Positions 37,603-46,472 of a stretch of DNA of 64,000 nt are shown one piece after another (the stretch's first letter is position 1; each line of letters opens with the position of its first letter). The position numbers and the translations under genes were made by a program. The stretch covers positions 496,001-560,000 of the forward strand of contig NZ_CP183878.1 in the NCBI RefSeq assembly GCF_048572895.1. Direction: 5' to 3'. The notes beneath the pieces were generated by a model. The model had not been told where the DNA came from. It was given only the letters and a program-made list of their open reading frames with translations, and did no database searches. Source of the stretch: Psychrobacillus sp048572895. GTDB taxonomy: Bacteria; Bacillota; Bacilli; Bacillales_A; Planococcaceae.

Positions 37603-40600
37603 ATGAAAAATAAAGGTATATTAAATCATGCTATTAGTAAGACTATGCTAGCCTTCTTACTAGTAGTTTCAATGATGACACCTTTCATATCAGCAACAAG
37701 TGCATCAGCAGAGACGCCAATAACAGTTGATGAAGCAATTGGACAATATGTAGTAGGTGCGAGTAAAAATATATCAGTGGAAGGTTATGTAGTAGGTTTT
37801 GTAGTGAGTGAAACAAGTGTAATAGGTACTGCTACTTCAAATACCAATTATGCAATTGCTTCAACTCCTGGAGAAACTGATTTATCAAAAATGCTATATG
37901 TTCAATTGCCAACTTCACCAGCTTCGTTAAGAACCGATTTTGGTTTACAGACAAATCCAACTAATATAGGGAAAAAAGTAGTAATAAGTGGATCACTTGA
38001 AAAATATTTTGGAAATCATGCAGGACTTAAATCACCAACTTCTATGGTTTTTGCGAATGAAGTACCTACTGATCCAGTAGATCCTAATTTAGTTGAAGTT
38101 GTAACAGCATCTACACCATCTTCAAGTGTTTCAGCAGGTACCGAAATTACATTATCAACTAAAACTGCTGGAGCAACAATCTACTATACGATAGATGGAA
38201 CGGATCCTACTATTGAAAGTACGCCATATACAACGCCAATTATTATTAATGAGGCAACTACAGTGAAGGCAATTGCGGTAAAGGAAGAATTAGGAAATAG
38301 TGAAGTATCAACATTCACTTTTACTGTACTTGAAGCTCTATCCATCACTAACGCTCGTAAAGCTCTAAACGAAACAGTTCAAATTGAAGGAATTGTTACT
38401 ACTAATCCTGGATTATGGGGCAATGGAGCATTCTATATGCAAGATGAAACAGCGGGTATGTATGTATACGCTAGCTCAGCAAATGTTCAACCAGGGGACA
38501 AAGTTAAAGTAACTGGTAAAGTAATAGTTTACTCAAATGAAGTAGAAATTGAAAACCCTACTATTGAAGTAATTTCATCAGAAAATAGCATTCCAGAAGC
38601 TCAAGTTATAGATCCATCTGGAGTGAACGAAGATACGCAAGGAGAATTAGTAAATTTAAAAAATGTTGCTATAACTGAATTAACATTTGATAATTATGGA
38701 ACTTTTGAGTTTCAAGCATTAGCGGAAAATGGTGAAAAGGTTCTTGTACGTCATGATAATCGTACAGGAATTGCATATGCTGATTTTATCAAGTTTTTTA
38801 AAGAAGGCGATAAAGTAAATCTTACAGGTATCGCGGCGATCTATGGAACTACATTCCAACTTAAAACATTGGGTCTTGAAAGCTTTGACCTAGTGAACAA
38901 ACCTGCAGTTTACTCTTCAGCATATGAAGGAACGGTACCGGTAGATACGAAGATTGAACTTGGATCAGGTTTGGAAGGTGCTGAAATCTACTTCACACTG
39001 GACGGATCGGAACCAACTCAAGCGAGTACTAAATACGATACTCCAATCTCTTTACCTACTGGAACAACAACTATTAAAGCAATTGCAGTAAGTAGTGAGA
39101 CGGCAAGTCAAGTATACAAATTTACGTATACAATTATAAAAGCAGATGGTGTAATCATTCGAGAAATTCAAGGAAAAGATCATAAATCACCATATGTTGG
39201 TGCTACAGTGACAGATGTGACTGGAGTAGTAACGCATGTAATCGATGGGACAAACTTTGTGATGCAAGATGTGGAAAATGCAGATGATGACAATACAACA
39301 TCAGAAGCTATCCAAGTAAATAAATCGGCAAATGGTGTTAAAGTTGGCGATAAAGTAAAAGTGACAGGTACTGTGGCAGAAAACGGTGGTGGCGTCAATC
39401 TGTCTACGACACGCATTAACGCAACTAAAGTTACAACTGATGGAACGGCAGAACTTCCAGCAGCACTTGTAGTAGGAACTGATATTATTCCACCAAATAA
39501 AATAATTGATAATGATAGCTTAACTTCATTTGATCCAGAGGAAGACGGTATCGACTTCTGGGAATCAGTAGAATTTATGCGACTTTCATTCCCGAATGCA
39601 AAAGTAGTTGGTCCTCCATATAGTGGAGCTACTCCAATCGTAGTGGAAAGTACAACAAATAATGAGTTCAATATATTAGGCGGACTTAATATTGCCGCGG
39701 ATGACTATAATCCTGAAAAGATATTCTTAACAAATACGGGATCACTTGATATTACATCTGGAGATCATTTTGCCGGAGATGTTATTGGAGTAATCTCCTA
39801 TACATCTGACGGATACAGAGTATTACCTGAAACATTACCAACACTTGTTAAAGGAAACAGAACAGTAGAAACGACACATATTGAGCCTTCTGTGGATAAA
39901 CTAACAGTAGCATCTTACAATATAGAAAATTTCTCTATGACAACTTCCGATGAAAAGGTTACTAGAATTGCAAAATCATTTGTAACAAATATGAAAAATC
40001 CAGATATTATTACATTAGTAGAAGTCCAAGATAATGATGGTGAAACAAATTCAGGAACTGTCGATGGTTCTAAAAACTATGAACGCTTAATCGCGGCAAT
40101 TACTGCAGCAGGTGGAAAAACGTATCAATGGACGGAGGTTGCACCTAAAGATAATGATAATGGGGGAGCACCTGGTGGTAACATTCGTGTTGGCTACCTT
40201 TACAATCCGGAACGTGTTTCATTAGTAAAAGGTAAAAATGGCACTGGTTTAGAAGGAAATACATGGGATGCAGAAGGAAACTTAATGTTGAATCCAGGGG
40301 TCCTAAATCCATCTAAATTTGTAGATACACGTAAACCAATCGCAGCTCAATTTGACTTCCAAGGGGAAAAAGTAGTTGTAATCGGAGCACACTTAAATTC
40401 TAAAGGCGGCGACCAATCATTATGGGGCTCTTCACAACCTCCATTTTTAGGCTCGGAAGCAGAACGCTTTAAACTAGCTACTACTGTTAATGCGTTTATC
40501 AAAGACGGATTAGCAAAAGATCCAAATTTAAATATCGTTCTTGCTGGAGATATGAACGACTTCGAATTTACAAAAGCACTAGAAATACTTAAAGGTAACG

Positions 40601-42168
40601 AAATGGTTAATATGGTAGATAAAGTACCAGCTAATGATCGTTTCTCTTATTTCTTCCAAGGAAACAACCAGGTACTAGATCATATTCTTGTTTCTAAAAA
40701 CTTAGAAAATAAAACCAAAGCAGATATGATTCATATCAATGCAAACTATACAGAGGCTCAAGGCCGCGCAAGTGACCACGACCCTGTAATGGTTCAGATC
40801 GATCTAAAAGGTGAAGACGAAGAGGTAGATGTAACGCCAATCTCACCTGAAAAACTATATGATTTCAAAAATCTTACAACGAAGCAATTAACAATAACGA
40901 AACCAAGTATTTCACTCACTCTAGGTGAAAATACAATAATCACAAATGGCGTTCTGTTCACTGGAGATTATGCAGAATTCCATGGTGAAGGATTCGGAAA
41001 TAAAACAGTAACAATCAGACCACTTAAAGCTGGTGCGATTATCGACTTCAAAGGAACAGCAATTCAAAAAGTAATTATTGATGGAGCAAACGTAAAACAA
41101 ATTCGTGCTCTTCCTGAAAATGTAGCAATTGAATACATTAACGGAGCATCAGCAGCTAACATTCAATTCATAGACGAAGAAGGGAACCTCATTGAAGAGG
41201 TTCCTTCTTTTCCAAATGAAAACAAAGCTCCAATTGTCAAAAAAACAATTCCTAACTCAACTGTTGCAACTGGAGAAACTTTATCCTTCTTGCTATCAGA
41301 TTACTTCACTGATCCTGACAAAGATGAACTAACATTCACTTCAACAAAAGGAATTATTGAAGGTGCTACATTAACATTAAAACTTGAAGCAGGGAGCCAT
41401 ATTGTTGGTGTTACTGCAAATGATGGTGAAAAGTCTACCACTGTAAGCTTTACAGTTACGGTTAAAGTGGATTCCGATGAAGAATCACCACTTGATACAT
41501 ATTACTTAGATGCGTTCGGAAAAGAAGGGCAAGCATTAAAAACAGCATTACATGAAATTATTGATGACCATACCGAGCTTTCTTACGACCAGGCATGGGA
41601 AGCACTTCGCGAAACAGATGAAGACCCGAATAATCCAAACAATGTCATCCTATTCTACTCTGGTCTATCAAGAAGTAAAACACTTAATGGTGGTAATAAT
41701 GGAGACTGGAACCGCGAACACACTTGGGCAAAATCCCATGGTGATTTCGGAACAAGTAAAGGTCCAGGAACCGATATTCATCACCTTCGTCCAACAGATG
41801 TACAAGTAAACGGTTCTAGAGGAAATTTAGACTTTGATAACGGTGGTAGCTCAGTGAAAATTTGCACTGAATGTAAAAGCGACTCCGATTCATTTGAACC
41901 TCCAGCTAACGTAAAAGGTGACGTGGCAAGAATCCTCTTTTACATGGCAACGCGTTATGAAGCCGGGGATAGAGTAGATTTAGAACTAAACGAAAAAGTT
42001 AATAATGGAAAAGATCCTTTCCATGGCAAACTATCCGTCCTACTCGAATGGCATAAACAAGATCCAGTAGATGAATTCGAAAGAAATCGTAACAACGTTA
42101 TCCAAAAATGGCAAGGCAATCGAAACCCATTCATCGACCACCCCGAATTCGCTGAGCTGATTTGGTGA
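37603..42168 (+). CDS. Secreted multidomain nuclease (EEP plus endonuclease I)
   Basis: A 1521-residue exported protein. Order: signal peptide (to SASAE, about residue 37), DUF6359-type N-terminal domain, chitobiase-like Ig domain (about 165-245), OB-fold (about 250-430), second chitobiase-like domain (about 435-510), second OB-fold (about 515-625). An endonuclease/exonuclease/phosphatase domain (about 765-1065; ASYNIENF, LVEVQDNDG, AGDMNDF, SDHDPVMV), a cadherin-like Ig domain (about 1206-1290) and a C-terminal endonuclease I/NucM domain (about 1310-1520; REHTWAKSHG, DIHHLRP) follow. Related in layout to Bacillus subtilis YhcR. No SLH or LPxTG anchor is seen. CTAGGAG fixes the ATG at 37603. 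It likely degrades environmental DNA for the nucleotidase encoded just upstream. Confidence 0.9.
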   Translation: MKNKGILNHAISKTMLAFLLVVSMMTPFISATSASAETPITVDEAIGQYVVGASKNISVEGYVVGFVVSETSVIGTATSNTNYAIASTPGETDLSKMLYVQLPTSPASLRTDFGLQTNPTNIGKKVVISGSLEKYFGNHAGLKSPTSMVFANEVPTDPVDPNLVEVVTASTPSSSVSAGTEITLSTKTAGATIYYTIDGTDPTIESTPYTTPIIINEATTVKAIAVKEELGNSEVSTFTFTVLEALSITNARKALNETVQIEGIVTTNPGLWGNGAFYMQDETAGMYVYASSANVQPGDKVKVTGKVIVYSNEVEIENPTIEVISSENSIPEAQVIDPSGVNEDTQGELVNLKNVAITELTFDNYGTFEFQALAENGEKVLVRHDNRTGIAYADFIKFFKEGDKVNLTGIAAIYGTTFQLKTLGLESFDLVNKPAVYSSAYEGTVPVDTKIELGSGLEGAEIYFTLDGSEPTQASTKYDTPISLPTGTTTIKAIAVSSETASQVYKFTYTIIKADGVIIREIQGKDHKSPYVGATVTDVTGVVTHVIDGTNFVMQDVENADDDNTTSEAIQVNKSANGVKVGDKVKVTGTVAENGGGVNLSTTRINATKVTTDGTAELPAALVVGTDIIPPNKIIDNDSLTSFDPEEDGIDFWESVEFMRLSFPNAKVVGPPYSGATPIVVESTTNNEFNILGGLNIAADDYNPEKIFLTNTGSLDITSGDHFAGDVIGVISYTSDGYRVLPETLPTLVKGNRTVETTHIEPSVDKLTVASYNIENFSMTTSDEKVTRIAKSFVTNMKNPDIITLVEVQDNDGETNSGTVDGSKNYERLIAAITAAGGKTYQWTEVAPKDNDNGGAPGGNIRVGYLYNPERVSLVKGKNGTGLEGNTWDAEGNLMLNPGVLNPSKFVDTRKPIAAQFDFQGEKVVVIGAHLNSKGGDQSLWGSSQPPFLGSEAERFKLATTVNAFIKDGLAKDPNLNIVLAGDMNDFEFTKALEILKGNEMVNMVDKVPANDRFSYFFQGNNQVLDHILVSKNLENKTKADMIHINANYTEAQGRASDHDPVMVQIDLKGEDEEVDVTPISPEKLYDFKNLTTKQLTITKPSISLTLGENTIITNGVLFTGDYAEFHGEGFGNKTVTIRPLKAGAIIDFKGTAIQKVIIDGANVKQIRALPENVAIEYINGASAANIQFIDEEGNLIEEVPSFPNENKAPIVKKTIPNSTVATGETLSFLLSDYFTDPDKDELTFTSTKGIIEGATLTLKLEAGSHIVGVTANDGEKSTTVSFTVTVKVDSDEESPLDTYYLDAFGKEGQALKTALHEIIDDHTELSYDQAWEALRETDEDPNNPNNVILFYSGLSRSKTLNGGNNGDWNREHTWAKSHGDFGTSKGPGTDIHHLRPTDVQVNGSRGNLDFDNGGSSVKICTECKSDSDSFEPPANVKGDVARILFYMATRYEAGDRVDLELNEKVNNGKDPFHGKLSVLLEWHKQDPVDEFERNRNNVIQKWQGNRNPFIDHPEFAELIW

Positions 42169-42183
42169 GGTATTCTGTGAAGT

Positions 42184-42302
42184 GTCCCTGTGTACCACAC
42201 AATTAAACTCAAAAGTATAGGGGGCTGTGCCCAAAGTCGGTGAAAGTCGACCTTGGGACGGCTCTTTTTTGTCATATAAAAGTTGTTGGAATGTCCCTGT
42301 GT
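42184..42302 (+). repeat. Pair of GTCCCTGTGT repeats flanking a terminator
   Basis: GTCCCTGTGTACCACACAATT at 42184 and GTCCCTGTGTGTCACACAATT at 42293 are near-identical direct repeats 109 bases apart. The first 10 bases are also the arm tips of the 45-bp palindromes at 58666 and 61223. Confidence 0.65.
42223..42270 (+). terminator. Terminator of the nuclease gene
   Basis: GGCTGTGCCCAAAGTCG pairs imperfectly with CGACCTTGGGACGGCT, followed by CTTTTTTG. Confidence 0.75.
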
Positions 42303-42309
42303 GTCACAC

Positions 42310-42490
42310 AATTTACACTATTGCTATTGTATCAACTCCGGCATATATCCGTGTTGCATAGTACCATTATTCAGTAAAATAGAATGATAGAGAAGAGAAA
42401 GTCTTCTGGAGAGATCTCTGCAGAGCTTTAGGTAGTGGTATCGGTTCTTTATATAACTTTGTGCTACTTTTACCATTTCCCTCCAGCATT
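42310..42490 (+). pseudogene. Relic of an S-layer gene 3' end and its terminator module
   Basis: The stretch 42314-42360 (TTGCTATTGTATCAACTCC, then GGCATATATCCGTG) matches the last codons of S-layer paralogue 3 (TTGCTACTGTAGCAAATCC, GCATATATCCGCG at 31075-31115). From about 42365 it matches the downstream module of paralogue 1: AATAGAAT, GAGAAAG, GGAGAG/CTCTGCA hairpin, then TTTAGGTAGTG, ATCGG. No reading frame survives. It is the stranded tail of a lost S-layer gene. Confidence 0.65.
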
Positions 42491-42581
42491 TGGTGATGGT
42501 TTTTCAACCACGAACTCAGACAAAGCTACAATTGCATAACAAATAAAAAGGAAGCCAATCAATAGCTATGACCCACTGGCT

Positions 42582-42809
42582 TCATTTTGTATATTTATCT
42601 TTTTGTAGAATGTCATGAATGCACCATAAACATTGTCGGAAAACACTTTTTTTAAAAGTTTTTAGTTTATTACGCTCTTCCAAAATATATTGAATGGTAC
42701 GAAAGTATACCAAGGAAACTATCCAAAAGAAGAATACTGAAAAGTCAAAAAGTACCCATTTGAGGGAGGCTGGATTGTTTAGCACTGTATATACTGAAGT
42801 TAGTTCCAT
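42582..42809 (-). CDS. Possible small membrane protein
   Basis: A 75-residue frame with one clear hydrophobic segment (WVLFDFSVFFFWIVSLVYF) and a basic tail. GAAGCCA/TGGCTTC at 42551-42583, followed by a T-run on the minus strand, could terminate its message. There is no good SD before the ATG, and no family is recognised, so this may not be a gene. Confidence 0.3.
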   Translation of the reverse strand: MELTSVYTVLNNPASLKWVLFDFSVFFFWIVSLVYFRTIQYILEERNKLKTFKKSVFRQCLWCIHDILQKDKYTK

Positions 42810-42839
42810 TGCATGATGATCAAAATGAAAACGAAGTCT

Positions 42840-43140
42840 AAGGAGGCAGTGAATGACATAAAAAAAGAAGCTTAAATCTAGAATTGTATATCAAGCAAAA
42901 CATGGCATTATAATTCTATTATCTATTGCTATTACAGGCTGAGGAATCAAGTCTAACTTGAGAGATTTAGCCAAACAATTCTCTAAAGTGGTGTAATAAA
43001 CCACTTAGAACAAAATGCAACATTCGAAGTAATACTGCTTTTATACGATGAAATGGTGCATGGAACCAGGTTTACCTTATGAAAAGCAAAAGTAAACTTC
43101 GAAACAAAGCCTGAAAAAGAAAACGAGTAAGGAAAAGCAA
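42840..43140 (+). other. Decayed coding stretch before the tasA-like gene
   Basis: Broken frames on the plus strand suggest a lost gene: a 19-residue frame ending NDIKKEA, then AKHGIIILLSIAITG, stop, LRDLAKQFSKVV, stop and frame change, and HLEQNATFEVILLLYDEMVHG. No intact gene or promoter is obvious. Confidence 0.35.
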
Positions 43141-43181
43141 TACCAAAATTAAAAACTAAAACTAATTGGAGGAAATATAAA

Positions 43182-43778
43182 ATGAGTATTAAACAAAAGT
43201 TAGCAATGGGAATTTTAACTGGTGGATTAGCTATTAGTATGATCGGCGGAGGAACTTATGCTTATTTCAATGATGTAGAAACTAGCACGAATCAATTCGC
43301 TGCGGGTACGTTGGATTTGGCAGTGAATCCGGAGACAATCATTAATGTGAGCAACATTAAGCCTGGCGACTGGATGAATCGTACATTTAAATTAGAAAAC
43401 AATGGTTCCCTTGATATTTCCAAAATATTCTTGACTACTGAGTATACTGAATCGGTAGCAGGTTTTGGAGATCATATTGTCGTAGACTTCCTTAGAAATG
43501 ACGATAAAAGCGGTCTTCTTGGGGCTAGTAATGTAATTGTATCCAAGAAATTAAGCGAATTGGCAAGTATGTCACCGGATGCAGTTAAAAATGTATCACC
43601 GAGCTTCTTTGGGATACAAGGCGGGGAAGATAGCGGTATCAAAGCTGGTACAAAGGATAATATGTACGTGAAGTTTAGATTCAATGATAGCGGTGCTGAC
43701 CAAAATGCTTACCAAGCTGCTACTTTAGAACTGAAGTGGAAATTTGATGCACAGCAGACAAAAGGTGTATCGAAATAA
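43182..43778 (+). CDS. tasA: TasA/CalY-family fibre protein
   Basis: A 198-residue secreted protein of the camelysin/TasA family, whose members assemble into extracellular fibres in biofilms. The N-terminal signal is MSIKQKLAMGILTGGLAIS with the SipW-type processing context GGGTYAYFND. Then come the characteristic TSTNQFAAGTLDLAV and NIKPGDWMNRTFKLENNGSLDI blocks. GGAGGAAA precedes the ATG. It heads a cluster with a TapA-like protein, SipW and another TasA-fold protein, which strongly supports fibre formation. Confidence 0.88.
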   Translation: MSIKQKLAMGILTGGLAISMIGGGTYAYFNDVETSTNQFAAGTLDLAVNPETIINVSNIKPGDWMNRTFKLENNGSLDISKIFLTTEYTESVAGFGDHIVVDFLRNDDKSGLLGASNVIVSKKLSELASMSPDAVKNVSPSFFGIQGGEDSGIKAGTKDNMYVKFRFNDSGADQNAYQAATLELKWKFDAQQTKGVSK

Positions 43779-43937
43779 CGTATAATCGGGGAGGAGAGCC
43801 CTTCTCCTCCCTTATTTTATTTAACCAATCCGTCAGTGCCATTCCTTATATATATTTCTCAACATATAACTTTTTTTGTGTTTTGAGGAATATATTTAAG
43901 GATATTCCATGATAAATAATAGAAAGGCGGAATCGGA

Positions 43938-44789
43938 TTGAAAAACAAGCGTAGACGCAGATATAAGAAAAAGAAATACGATTTTATCCTGATTTCTAAA
44001 ATAGCAATGATTGGATACTTAGCCGTCTTTGGCGTAGGCTATATGTCGTCCGACACATCCGCATATTTAAGCAGCCAGTCGGAGGTTTCCCAGATAATCA
44101 CTGCCGATATATGGGAAGTTGCGGAAGACCCTATTAATGGATGTGGTGAGGAAATCACCATTGATGAGATAGCGGGCGATGAAACCATTATCGTCACCGA
44201 AGGCAAAGATGAAGTTTCTAAGAATAAAACCGAGAAAGATGCATTATCGGGCGATGAAATCATTGTCGAACACGAAGTAAAAGATGATATTCCTATGGAA
44301 GAAAGCGAAAAGGATGGAATACCAAGTGTTGAAAGTAAGATTGACTGTGGCGACAAAAACGCCGTATCTAAAAAAATAGTTGAAGAGGACGCTGCGGGCA
44401 AGATCGATTGTAAGAACGAAGATGGTAGTCTTGTAGGCGAGAACGAAAAGGATGCTCCTTTAGGTAAGGAAGTCAAGGCAGACTGCAAAAATAAAGATGA
44501 TGAACCTAAAGAAGAAATTCAAAAAGAAAAAGTTCCAGAAGACGTAAAAACGATTGAACCGATCATTAAGCAACAAAATGAAATAGAAAATGTGGAAAAT
44601 GCAGCAGATAAAGTAAATGTGGATGATAACAAGGTAGATGACCCACAGAAGTCCAACGATGAAAGTCAAAAAGAATCAGACATCAAGGATGAATCTGTAA
44701 AAGAATCCAAGGATGAGAATTCGACTGAAAAGGATTCCACAAAAGATGAAACTTCAGAAACTAATGAAATAACCGACGCAGCAAAATAA
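43938..44789 (+). CDS. TapA-like fibre-assembly protein with long acidic/lysine-rich tail
   Basis: A 283-residue exported protein. A very basic start (KNKRRRRYKKKKYD) leads to one hydrophobic segment (ILISKIAMIGYLAVFGVGYM), then SDTSAYL, which resembles the DTSA processing region of TapA. The rest (about 75-283) is low-complexity Glu/Lys/Asp with loose repeats (KDEVSKNKTEKDALSGDE, KDDIPMEESEKDGIPSVE) and conserved single cysteines in DCGDKNA, IDCKNED, ADCKNKD. It sits between the tasA-like gene and sipW where Bacillus has tapA. TTG start behind AAAGGCGGA. The assignment rests on position and N-terminal style. Confidence 0.6.
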   Translation: MKNKRRRRYKKKKYDFILISKIAMIGYLAVFGVGYMSSDTSAYLSSQSEVSQIITADIWEVAEDPINGCGEEITIDEIAGDETIIVTEGKDEVSKNKTEKDALSGDEIIVEHEVKDDIPMEESEKDGIPSVESKIDCGDKNAVSKKIVEEDAAGKIDCKNEDGSLVGENEKDAPLGKEVKADCKNKDDEPKEEIQKEKVPEDVKTIEPIIKQQNEIENVENAADKVNVDDNKVDDPQKSNDESQKESDIKDESVKESKDENSTEKDSTKDETSETNEITDAAK

Positions 44790-44822
44790 GTAAAAATATA
44801 AAGAAAGCGGAAGGTGATATAA

Positions 44823-45440
44823 ATGAGATCGAAACCGAAAATGAAAACAAAAAAGACAAAGATAAAGAAGTGGGTAAATAACATTGTCACGGGAATATTA
44901 ATGATCCTGCTAATCTGTGTAGCTACCGTAGTAGTTATATCAAAAGCTTCCGGCGGAGAACCAGAATTTTTTGGATACCAGTTAAAAACAGTTCTGTCAG
45001 GATCGATGGAGCCAGGGATTCAAACAGGATCTATTATCGCTGTCAAATCGGCTGTAGTTAAAACTGGCTTCGAAAAAGACGATGTCATTACATTTCTGGC
45101 AGAAGAAGACATTTTGATTACACATAGAATCACAGAGGTAGTCAGAACTGGAGACTCCGTACTTTACCGTACAAAAGGCGATAACAACAATGCAGAGGAT
45201 ATGAATCCGGTTTTGTCTGATAATGTGGTAGCGGAATACACTGGTTTCACATTACCTTACGTCGGTTACTTCATTAATTTTTCGCAGTCTAAGAATGGTG
45301 CATTACTGCTGTTGATACCTGGATTCCTGTTGCTGATCTATTCTGCATTTACGATTTGGAAAGTGCTATCTGTAATAGAATTGCGTCCGAAAAAACAAGT
45401 GGATATAGTAGGAGAAGACAGTGGGAATACTCCTAGTTGA
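44823..45440 (+). CDS. sipW: Type I signal peptidase SipW
   Basis: A 205-residue membrane peptidase of the ER/archaeal type. There is an N-terminal membrane segment (VTGILMILLICVATVVVI), the catalytic Ser in VLSGSMEPGI, and His in ITHRITEV replacing the Lys of bacterial-type enzymes. The KGDNN motif follows, then a C-terminal membrane segment (ALLLLIPGFLLLIYSAF). SipW specifically processes TasA and TapA in Bacillus, and both kinds of substrate are encoded upstream and downstream. Confidence 0.92.
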   Translation: MRSKPKMKTKKTKIKKWVNNIVTGILMILLICVATVVVISKASGGEPEFFGYQLKTVLSGSMEPGIQTGSIIAVKSAVVKTGFEKDDVITFLAEEDILITHRITEVVRTGDSVLYRTKGDNNNAEDMNPVLSDNVVAEYTGFTLPYVGYFINFSQSKNGALLLLIPGFLLLIYSAFTIWKVLSVIELRPKKQVDIVGEDSGNTPS

Positions 45441-45473
45441 TATGGTTTATAGCATATGTAAGGAGGTATTACC

Positions 45474-46133
45474 ATGACTAAATTCTATCAGTTATTCTCG
45501 TTTCTTCTATTGATGAGCGTGATCTGTCTCTATCCTATGACGAGTGTATTGGCAGATGGTGAAAGCGACACAGCAGAGAAAGAATTAGACATCAGTCTTT
45601 CAACGAAAGAAAACTTATTTGATATCAGCAACATGAAGCCCGGTGATTGGGCGCCTCGGACCATTACAGTTCAGAATTCCGGAAGTAAAGATTTTGTCTA
45701 CCAAATGCAATTACAAAACAGTGGAGAACAAAAACTTTTTAATGAGCTGTTGGTGGAAATCAATGCAGGTGATCAAGAATTGTATCAAGGGAAATTGGCC
45801 GAATTTAAATCATTGCCAGAAAGAAATCTTACAAGCGGCACCGAAGAAAACTTAGATATCACGATTCGTTTTCCAGAGCATCTTGGAAATGATTTTCAAG
45901 GACTTGAGTCCGATTTTGTTTTCACTTTTACGGCGGAAGGAAAAGATAATTCGACCGTTCAAGTCATGACAATGGGTCAGGTTGCCAGCGTCGGTCCAAC
46001 ATCAGTCGGACTAAGCCTACCTAGCACTCCGTCAAATATATTTATTTTTATATTATTTGGTACTGTGCTTGTAGTTGGTGGAATCGTGCTGATGATCATC
46101 AGACATTACAGACGGATGAAGATAGCTCAATAG
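45474..46133 (+). CDS. TasA-fold protein with C-terminal membrane anchor and LPSTP motif
   Basis: A 219-residue exported protein. The signal peptide ends VLADGES. The beta-sandwich domain has the TasA-family pattern LDISLSTKENLFDISNMKPG then DWAPRTITVQNSGSKDFVYQ. The C-terminus reads LSLPSTPSNIF, then a hydrophobic span (IFILFGTVLVVGGIVLMII) and a basic end RHYRRMK. That is the layout of a sortase sorting signal with LPSTP in place of LPxTG, though a simple membrane anchor is possible. AAGGAGG start, and it is last in the fibre cluster. It could tether fibres to the cell. Confidence 0.75.
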   Translation: MTKFYQLFSFLLLMSVICLYPMTSVLADGESDTAEKELDISLSTKENLFDISNMKPGDWAPRTITVQNSGSKDFVYQMQLQNSGEQKLFNELLVEINAGDQELYQGKLAEFKSLPERNLTSGTEENLDITIRFPEHLGNDFQGLESDFVFTFTAEGKDNSTVQVMTMGQVASVGPTSVGLSLPSTPSNIFIFILFGTVLVVGGIVLMIIRHYRRMKIAQ

Positions 46134-46160
46134 ACAATCAGTTAATGAGGAACTTTTGAG

Positions 46161-46204
46161 AAGCTGCCAATGCATGGCGTATCATGCATTGGCAGCTTTT
46201 TTGT
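46161..46204 (+). terminator. Terminator of the fibre cluster
   Basis: A perfect 16-bp stem (AAGCTGCCAATGCATG with its complement at 46183-46198) followed by six or more T residues. Confidence 0.92.
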
Positions 46205-46319
46205 TTTTCGTGAAGACTATGGTGAGTATGAGATGGGTAAAAATGAGGTTACCTAATGCTCATCAGATGAATCAAAGCTTGTTGAAATATGAAAACCACT
46301 AGTTGTGAGGATATCTAAA

Positions 46320-46472
46320 TGTGGCTGACCGTACAGGATTTAAGTTGATTAGTGTCGGGGACTCTCACCATGAACAATTTCTTGATAACAGCTTAGGGTA
46401 CATATACTCGTTCAAATAATTCTGCTAGCAGATGAAGTTTTCCTAATAGACAATCCAATAATTGGTGTCAAA
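46320..46472 (-). pseudogene. Dead DUF3368 (PIN-like) toxin
   Basis: Directly downstream of the UPF0175 gene on the minus strand. Pieces in different frames read TPIIGL, then GKLHLLAELFERVYVP, stop, then QEIVHGES. In order these match the start of DUF3368 PIN-like toxins (DTSPIIGLxxxGxLxLLxxLFxxVYVPxAVxxEI). At least one stop and two frame changes are present, and the C-terminal half is missing. Confidence 0.7.
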
